A stretch of 64,000 bases of DNA from Neoechinorhynchus agilis (lineage: Eukaryota > Acanthocephala). The position numbers and the translations under genes are program-made. This document shows, in pieces, positions 56,962 to 64,000 of this stretch (positions are counted from its first letter, which is position 1; each line of letters begins with the position of its first letter). The stretch lies in contig CM121341.1 in the NCBI GenBank assembly GCA_051530055.1, positions 6,262,001 to 6,326,000 on the forward strand. The letters are read 5' to 3'. Below the pieces are notes generated by a model that saw only the letters and a list, made by a program, of their open reading frames with translations, did no database searches and was not told the origin of the DNA.

Positions 56962-59900
56962 ATGCGGAAAAGTGGAGGACGTCTCGGTGGTGGTCAATCG
57001 TCGGTTTCATTGACTTCTTCAATTGGGGATGATTTGGACACTGCTTGCTGTAGTTCCCTTGACCGGAACAATGTTACTGCAACGGTTCCCGGACGAACGT
57101 CGATTTTTGGCAATTCCAGACGAGTTCCTTCAACGGACGGCACTGGAGCTCAATCGATCCTCGATCGGATTCCGTTTTTGTCCACGTTCGGATCAACGGC
57201 AACCGCTTCTTACATGACTCCTTCAACGGATCTTTACGACTATCACGTAACTTTCCTCGATGACACTCAACATCGGTTCACTTTAAAGGTTTTTCTTCTT
57301 TTTTATGAGACCTTTAAAGCCGCCATCCCTCTCTCTGTCACTTTAAAGCGTCAAAGTCCTGGTGGTGATTTGCTCAATCAGGTTTTCCAATACTTGAATC
57401 TCCATGAGTCACAATATTTTGGTCTTCTCGTTCCAACAACCACATCTTCAGATAATCCAGTGAGTCTTTGATTTGATTGAACAATTTACACGTACCCTAG
57501 AAATGGCTTTGTCCTCAGAGAAATGTGAGAAAACAGCTCAAAGGTCACCACCAGCACCGAACAATCGATTATCCACTCGTGTTTAGAGTACGATACTTTC
57601 CACCAGCGCCAATTATGAACTATCTCAACGATCAGTTGACAAGGTTTTGTTGGTTTTAATTTCCAAATTTACGAGTTTCTTTTTAGGCACCTTTTTGTTC
57701 TTCAATTAAGACAAGACCTCAAAAATGGAAACCTTTACGCCTCACAACATACTCTTCTTCACTTATGTGCTCTATGTCTTCAATGTAAGTCCAAACTTCT
57801 CTTTAATTGATCCAGAAAAATTTATCTCGAAAAACGATTCTAAAGAGTTCATTTTTGAGATAAAATCGCATTGTTGACCGCCATTTCTTCGAGAGGTTTT
57901 CGGCTGAACTGTTCCCAATGAAGACAGAGGATTTTAAAGTTTAGTTGTTTTGAGAATGCGTCCATTTTTGAACAAAATCGCATTGTTGACCGCCATTTCT
58001 TCGAGAGGTTTTCGGCTGAACTGTTCCACATGAAGACAGAGGATTTTAAAGTTTTTAATGCTCTTATTTGTTGAGTTGTTTTGAGATGGCGTCCATTTTT
58101 GAACAAAATCGCATTGTTGACCGCCATTTCTTCGAGATGTTTTCGGCTGAACTGTTCCACATGAAGACAGAACCCTAATGATTTTGCCATAGTCAGTTTC
58201 TGTTGATCATTGTCAAAGGCTTCCCGATTCACAAAAAAACACGATTAAAAAAGAGCGACTCTTGTCGAATTCGGTTCAATAGGCTGCACAAATATCTGAA
58301 ATTAAAGACCTATGAATTCTCGCCAAACTGGTTTGAAATAGTTTCTTGTATTCTAATCAAATCACGTATAATTTATCATTCTCAATTGCGGTTTTACTCG
58401 AGTATTCTACAAATTATAGCTACAAATTGTCTGTTTGACATTTGTTTTTTTTGAACCCAGTGTTCTATTCTATATTCTTCTTTTTTTGTTGATTGAAAAA
58501 GTTTAGGTGACCGCGGTTCATACGACGGCCTCAATATTCGCAACAGTGGTATTCTTCGTTCGCTGCCAATTCCGGACGAGCGGATCGAGACGCTTTTTGC
58601 GCCATCTCCTCAATGTATTCTCGAACTGACCACAAGATACAAACATTTACCAGTTACAATGAGTGTTGCGGACACCGAATGTGAGTTTTTGAACATTGTT
58701 GGTGAACACCTTGACATGTACGGCTACGAGTTTCATTCGGCCTACGTAAAAGTTTCAGCGTCTCCTTCATGTGAGAGCGTTGAAGTTCGTCTCGGTGTAG
58801 GACACGGAGGTCTAGTAATCTTTCAAGAATATCAGCGTATTTCAAGATTCGTTTGGAGTCGAATCACGAAGGTTTCCTACACTCACCGGCGACTCATTAT
58901 CCGTCTGAGTACAGACTTACCAAACGATGAATATCCAGCTCGTCTTCTTTTATTGAGTTCCAAGGACGATCATGTGATTTGGCTTTACTTTCGTTCGTAC
59001 ACTTCGTGTCGGTCAGCCTACCAGGCATGTATTGAACAACACGCGTTCATGAAATCGCTGAGTGAACAACCAAAAAACGGAATAGTCGGTATAGATGGGT
59101 CCAATTGTGGTGCTGGTGGTGCTTATAAAGATTCCATTTCAATTTTGCCAATTCAAAAGCATCCAAAGTGTCATTTGTTGCTAAACATGAGACAAATGCA
59201 ATGTAATGTGAGTGCAGTACAACCTTCTGGTAGACCAAAGTGCCATACAATGGAATGCAATCCATTTCCACGTACTATTCTGAACTCACCTATCCCGTTG
59301 CCGCCAAGATCCACTCACAATAATAATAGATCACCGACTCCGCCACTCCCAGCATCCAGAACGTCTTCTCAGTCCTCTTTGTATGACATTCACTTTGAAA
59401 GCATCGATGCAAAAACATCGATTGATCATCTCAGAGATGGACTAGATTCCACGACAGGTTGCGAACTTTTATTTGAATTTGAAAATCTCTATCGAGCTAA
59501 GCCTGGGTATACGTTTGAGGCAAGCAAAAGACTAGATAATGTATCTAAGAACAGGTATAAGGATATTTTGGCTTATGATCAAACACGAGTTAAGCTTAAG
59601 ACATCAAGAAGAGTAGGCGACGAAAAGAGCGATTATATTAATGCCAATTAGATCGGAGAATGATATGTCCATTTACGAAAGTTGGATTTTTGTTGTAAAA
59701 TGTTTGAAAGAAAAAACCTTTGATAAAATTGGAATTATTTCAATTTTGAGCCGTTTAAACTCTCTTTTTTTAGTGGCAAAATGGGGACAAATTTTGTCCC
59801 AAGAACTTTCCCCGTTATCCCTATAAATTTAAGATTTCAATTACTCAAGAGACATCATTCTTCGAAGAGTACGTCAGCATGCCTATATGTTCGACTTTAA

Positions 59901-60644
59901 ACTTAACAAATCGATATATTGCAAGTCAAGGGCCTCTGGCATCTACATGCACTGATTTTTGGCAAATGATTTACGAACAGGACATTCGAATAATTGTTAT
60001 GTTGACTACAGTGGTGGAGGGCGGTCGCATGAAATGCCACAAGTATTGGCCATCAAAATCTCAACGTTACTGTCAATTTGGAAGGTTTGAGATTCGACGG
60101 AAAAGCTGTCAACCTCACTTCGAATGCTACAATGGCGCATTGGATCATCGGCATCTTTCGTTGAGAGCTTATCCACATCGGCGTGATAGAGATATTGTGC
60201 AAGTTCAATGTAATTGGTGGCCTGATCATGGAGTTCCCACTCACGCCCACCATTTTCTCCAATTCCTTAACTCAATAAGGCAGCTTAGGGCAAGGTCCAC
60301 TCAATCGCTACTGGTGCATTGCAGTGCAGGCATTGGACGGACTGGAGTGATGATTTTAGTCGAGACCGCTTTGTCTTTACTTGAACGCAACATGCCAATC
60401 AATCCGCTGGATATCGTGAAGCAGATGAGAAATCAGCGATATTGTATGGTTCAAAATAGCGTAAGTCTTTTAAAAATGGGAAATTAGAAGTATGAATGTC
60501 AGAATTTCCTTCTAGGAACAATTCCGGTTTGCCTGTGAAGCCATTCTGCTCGCTTTTGACGAACGCACAAATTCGCATACGTCCACTAACCGAAACGAAA
60601 TAATCAATCATCTCAGGATTGAAGATGACGACGACGAATGCTAG
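56962..60644 (+). CDS. FERM-domain protein tyrosine phosphatase, PTPN3/PTPN4-like, without a visible PDZ domain
   Basis: Receptor-independent FERM phosphatases act at the membrane-cytoskeleton interface. The start MRKSGGRLGGGQSS lies directly after TATATTAG, a likely trans-splice site. The FERM domain spans about 57210-59050 in several exons (YDYHVTFLDDTQHRFTLK, LHESQYFGLLVP, YPLVFRVRYFPP, NLYASQHTLLHLCALCL, then EFLNIVGEHLDMYGYEFHSA). A Ser/Pro-rich linker of about 130 residues occupies the place of PDZ. The catalytic domain follows: NVSKNRYKDILAYD, SDYINAN, RYIASQGPLASTCTDFW, the WPD loop WWPDHGVP, the active-site loop VHCSAGIGRTGV with its Cys and Arg, and QMRNQRYCMVQNS. The last exon ends ...DDDDEC at 60644. 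All key catalytic residues are present. Most introns are GT-AG. The one between SDYINAN (59648) and YVSMP (59870) is not. Confidence 0.9.
57860..58185. repeat. three-copy intronic tandem repeat of about 120 bp
   Basis: ATCGCATTGTTGACCGCCAT, then TTCTTCGAGAGGTTTTCGGC, occurs three times (about 57867, 57979 and 58108) inside an intron of the phosphatase gene. Spacing is uneven because copies 1-2 and 2-3 differ by a short insert (AATGCTCTTATTTGTTGAG). Confidence 0.8.
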
Positions 60645-61029
60645 CGCTAGATGTATTCGTCCTTCGTGTACATTATAAATATTCTCTCACTAATAAGTCA
60701 ATAATGCTACAAAAAAACTGTTTTTGTGAACTCTCTGTGAATGTTTTTTTGGTAGAACGATTATGTTTTTTTTTCGCTCTCACTTCATTTACCTTAGCAA
60801 TCTTATCGTCTTATTATAAACCCTTGAATTTCGCCAAATGCAATCGACGTTGTGAGAATTGAACATCTTCAAACTGCATCACAGATTGTCCAACTCAACC
60901 TATCTCAAACATCCAAACAAAATTTAGTCACTCGACTGTAAGGAGGCTGAAATGGAAGCTTTACGATGGTCGATTTAACGATAAACAAATAAGGTATATA
61001 TTTATACGATTAAGGCTTTCGCTCGAAAT
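60645..61029. other. convergent 3' region between the phosphatase and SLC5 genes
   Basis: This stretch should hold the 3' untranslated regions of two convergent genes. No further feature is visible. Confidence 0.45.
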
Positions 61030-63506
61030 TCAATACTGAACGTCTTGTACTTTTGTGAACAGGATTACTTCATTGCTATAGTCTGTGAAAAAGAACCAAA
61101 AGAAGAGAGAAATCGAAAGCAATACAAGAGCATTGATATCACAAACCATGCCCCAAAACGGATCGCTATTGATCGATGTGTCTATTGCGACCTCTACGTT
61201 GTTTTCATTCATTATTCCACTTTGATCTTCAATACCACAAATCCATTTGCCGGCCTCAATGATTGCTGATTTGAACGTCAACTTCGGTTTGCTAGGCTTG
61301 TTATCGTTCACATCATCTATATCATTCGAATGGACAGAGGAGTTTCTACCGTCAACGAGTGAAGGAATGCTTTCAAAACTTTGACCTTGTTTATCTAGGG
61401 ATTCTTGTTGTTTGGCCAAAGCAGCTTTAACATCGAAGTAGACGTCTGCTTTCTTGAAGAAGCCTGAAGCTGTTGGGATGCTAATACGAGGGGTGTCGTT
61501 GAATCGATCAGGAAACGTTAGACCATGAATGCAGTCCATTGGAATTGGTTTCGTTAGAAGGCTCACAGCCCAGAGGACAATAGAGGCGAGAACGAATAGA
61601 ACGATTCCAAAGTTTAGGTAGTGAAGCTGTACAACTGCTGGCATTGGATTGGGAAGTCCTGATGAACATGATGGTACCGTGTACGAGAATTCCCATCCAA
61701 ATCGAATGAGTCCTATGATAAATCCGGTAACAAGACACCAGAATCCACCTTCTTCATTCACTCGTTTAGACATGATTGCGAAAAAATAGAGTGCAGCAAT
61801 CGGTGGAGCCAGAAAGCTAGTGACCGATTGAATGTAATCAAACAATCGACTGTTCTGAGACGCTTGAATTACAGGTATCCATAGGATACTGATCACGACT
61901 AATAAGAGTACAAACACTCGTCCGACAACCATTAGTTCCCATTCCCTTGCGTTTTTCCGAATTCTCTGATAAATGTCCACGGTGAATATTGTACTGCTAC
62001 TATTGAAAATGGACGTTAGTGAAGACATGAGAGCGGCTATCATGACTGCTAACATCAGACCACGAATGGCTAATTTAGAGATTGTGAGTTAATTTTGTTC
62101 TAAACTAAAACAACACTATACCGTGTGGCATAATTCTAAGGACGAGAAGTGGAAAAGCTACGTCGTTGCATCCACCAGAACTGGAGCAAATGGCAGTACA
62201 TATTTCCGATTGGGAACAGCCGATTTCGTCTTAAAACACAAGTGTATTTTGTGATAATTCTAAGGAGGACTACTAACTTGGCCATAGAGTTCTGGACATC
62301 ATTCCTGGAATTGCCATTATAAATAACGGAAGCAGCTTGATGTATCCAGCGAGCACGCATCCTCCTTTTACATGATCCATATTTTTTGCAGCTAAAGTCC
62401 TCTGCACAATCACCTGATCCGAGCACCAATACCACATAGCCGAGATGGTGAGTCCGAACATGGATATCCATGAAAGATCCGAGTCAAGTGGACGCATGAA
62501 TGAGAAGTAATGCGGAGGAACTTCTCCACATTGGAGTTTTGTTAAGAGAGTTGTGTTCGCGATCGCAAATGGGTACACTTCCTTCAGATCCTGAAGACCG
62601 CCTACTCGACTAAATCCTGTTCGATAAGGAATAAACGAAAAATGGTAGTGACAAAACAATCATATACAAACCAATTCCCATCAATATGAAGGCACCAATT
62701 ATCATAATGACCGTCTGGACGAAATCGGTCCATATCACAGCCGTCAAACCACCTCCAATGGTGAACAATGCGGCCAATAGAACCAAAAAAATAACGGAAA
62801 CATAAATGTTCCAATTCAGAGCTTGTTCCAAGAATATTCCTCCCGCAAATAGATCCACCTTTTTTTGGTAGTATTTAGAATGATCCTTAATGTTCGCTCT
62901 CCCTTCTTTTACTTACGGAAATTTTCGTGAAAATCGAAAGCAAAAGAGCGATAATAGCAAGAAGCAATCTGATTCGTTCTCCACCGAATCTTCGCTTCAG
63001 AAATTCTGGCATCGTATATACCTAGTTGAAGGGAAAAGCTTGTTTTTATACTCTCTTTTTTTTTAAATTTAAACTTACACCTGCGTGAACGTATACGGGC
63101 GCATAAAGCCATCCAAGCATAAGAAGAGCCAATGCTGCCTGAAAAATAAAGTAGTTTCCAAAGGGACAGAGGGATGAAGCGTACATTGACTTCGAAGCCA
63201 GCGATCGCTATGCCAGAATCAGCTCCTGATCCAGCGATTCCGACAAAATGACCACTTCCAATATTACTGGCAAATAAAGATGCGCCTACTAGGACGAAGT
63301 TCATATTTCTACCGGCCAAAAAGTATCCACCGAGACTTCCACGATTTTGGCATGATGACTAAAAAAAGGTTATGTTTCCGTGGAAAAGGCCAACAACAAC
63401 ACCATATACAAACCCATATTCCAAATCCAATAACGACCAGGAAATAGAGAACGAGAATCAAAATGTCTGACCAATGGAGACTTGTGTTAGCGAATCCAGT
63501 AGCCAT
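61030..63506 (-). CDS. SGLT-type sodium/solute cotransporter (SLC5 family)
   Basis: SLC5 transporters couple Na+ entry to uptake of glucose, myo-inositol or similar solutes. Exons descend from 63506: [20 protein letters not shown] and GFGIW join [19 protein letters not shown]. The next pieces are [118 protein letters not shown] and an extracellular Cys-rich loop ([20 protein letters not shown]). The last large exon (62055-61030) starts [20 protein letters not shown] and ends with the final membrane helix and TKVQDVQY. All splice sites I examined are GT-AG and in frame. The motif set ([17 protein letters not shown]) is that of the SGLT branch (SLC5A1/2/4/9/10/11). The substrate cannot be told. 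Confidence 0.94.
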
Positions 63507-63738
63507 TTTATCTTCTCTTTGTTAAAGAAAGGGTTTGAAATGATACGAGGAGTTCTCAAATGAGTTTTAAGCCGAAACAAGAAGGATGAGCAATCGACGT
63601 CTCATGGTGCTTACAACACAAATGTGTAATTCAGGCGGATTGTGTAGAGCTGTTCAACTAACGGAAAATGAGTAATCGTGAGTTTCGCTCTCTCTCTCAC
63701 ACACACTTTTTTTGATAACATTTAAACGGATATTTTTC
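63507..63738. other. intergenic DNA between SLC5 and the NUDT9-like gene (both minus strand)
   Basis: The SLC5 start and the NUDT9-like stop are only about 230 bp apart on one strand. The gap contains GCTCTCTCTCTCACACACAC and a T-run. Such a spacing would fit a nematode operon, but it could equally be a short promoter. Confidence 0.4.
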
Positions 63739-64000
63739 TTAGAGCGATTGAAGCAGTTTGCGTGAGGAAAGTGTTAAACATGCATCTTTTCGGCGGCAAT
63801 CGCTCACTTTCATCCACTCAAGCGTGCTTTTAGGATGTCTAAATTGAACTAACGACAAAACGTTGTCGGGGTCGTCTTTGTACCTATAAATGGTTGCTTC
63901 AATCCATGCATTGTCAGTATTTCGGGCGTCTTCAAGATATCCTTCATGAACGATTTCAGGTTTTTGTCTTCGAAGACAGTTTAGAACATGGATACGTTGA
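63739..64000 (-). CDS. NUDT9-type ADP-ribose pyrophosphatase, C-terminal exon (partial at window edge)
   Basis: The minus-strand frame entering at 63999 reads IVHEGYLEDARNTDNAWIEA, then TIYRYKDDPDNVL and STLEWMKVSD, with the stop at 63739-63741. The block Y..D.RNTDNAW.E is characteristic of NUDT9 and the NUDT9-like domain of TRPM2, where it lies C-terminal to the Nudix box. NUDT9 hydrolyses ADP-ribose to AMP and ribose 5-phosphate, often in mitochondria. The expected following W/V...D...L stretch and C-terminal helix are present. The catalytic Nudix box should lie beyond the window. About 86 codons are visible. Confidence 0.85.
   Translation of the reverse strand, partial: QRIHVLNCLRRQKPEIVHEGYLEDARNTDNAWIEATIYRYKDDPDNVLSLVQFRHPKSTLEWMKVSDCRRKDACLTLSSRKLLQSL

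Noticed and set aside
57849-58232. 127-codon minus-strand frame in the phosphatase intron
   Set aside because: It is produced by a three-copy tandem repeat and has no family signature or splice context.
60985-61269. Plus-strand frame over the SLC5 3' end
   Set aside because: It is antisense to the well-supported last exon of the transporter.

Overview
This is a eukaryotic, metazoan nuclear window with the look of a compact nematode genome. Introns are mostly 40-60 bp, GT...(T)TTAG/CAG; several start codons lie 0-25 nt behind a polypyrimidine-AG acceptor with no exon before it, as at spliced-leader trans-splice sites; genes are closely packed; and the set includes animal-only genes (Pax6, a secreted frizzled-related protein, a FERM-type tyrosine phosphatase). 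A species cannot be fixed from sequence alone. A non-Caenorhabditis nematode, possibly an enoplean/dorylaimian one, is my inference.

Layout. 1-6792 (+): 3' part of a VPS13A/C-type lipid-transfer protein. 7293-8822 (-): three-AT-hook nuclear protein. 12457-12747 (+): PMP3/UPF0057 membrane proteolipid with an internal duplication. 13.5-18.1 kb (-): ruins of two non-LTR retrotransposons, with smaller scraps elsewhere. 18829-19789 (-): p24/TMED cargo receptor, with a 3-kb tandem array directly upstream of its start codon. 23342-24977 (+): a GTF3C6-like TFIIIC subunit and an unknown membrane protein. 25.4-26.1 kb (-): MAK16. 26.8-28.1 kb (+): decayed LINE. 28.4-30.1 kb (-): Gly/Pro-rich protein. 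30.2-31.2 kb (-): sFRP. 31.6-36 kb: noncoding DNA with hairpin elements. 35989-38253 (+): complete seven-exon Pax6. 38.8-39.4 kb (-): calmodulin-like 4. 40-41.5 kb: 384-bp satellite. 42744-45328 (-): SLY1/SCFD1 with a satellite upstream of its start. 48-49.7 kb: 182-bp satellite. 49.8-52.1 kb (+): unrecognised gene. 54.2-56.9 kb: 159-bp satellite. 56962-60644 (+): FERM tyrosine phosphatase close to PTPN3/4. 61030-63506 (-): SGLT-type SLC5 transporter. 63739-end (-): NUDT9-type ADP-ribose pyrophosphatase, partial.

Most unusual observations. (1) At least two tandem arrays are built from the first coding exon of the gene they abut. The 147-bp units at 45.3-47.05 kb repeat the SLY1 leader plus ATG and first 13 codons, and the 145-bp units at 19.8-22.8 kb repeat the TMED leader, ATG and signal peptide. 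A third array (48-49.7 kb) may follow the same plan. (2) Two otherwise intact genes (PTP and sFRP), and less clearly CALML4-like, are interrupted by short sequences that must be removed to restore the protein but lack GT-AG ends; instead they carry inverted repeats near their ends and boundary direct repeats. These look like non-canonical, base-paired introns. (3) A satellite unit contains the 3' coding end of a retrotransposon fused to a hairpin element, and hairpin/MITE-like elements are scattered through the intergenic DNA.

The vesicle-traffic genes (TMED, SLY1, VPS13) and nucleolar/Pol III genes (MAK16, GTF3C6-like) are housekeeping neighbours with no visible operon logic, except perhaps 23.3-25 kb on the + strand.
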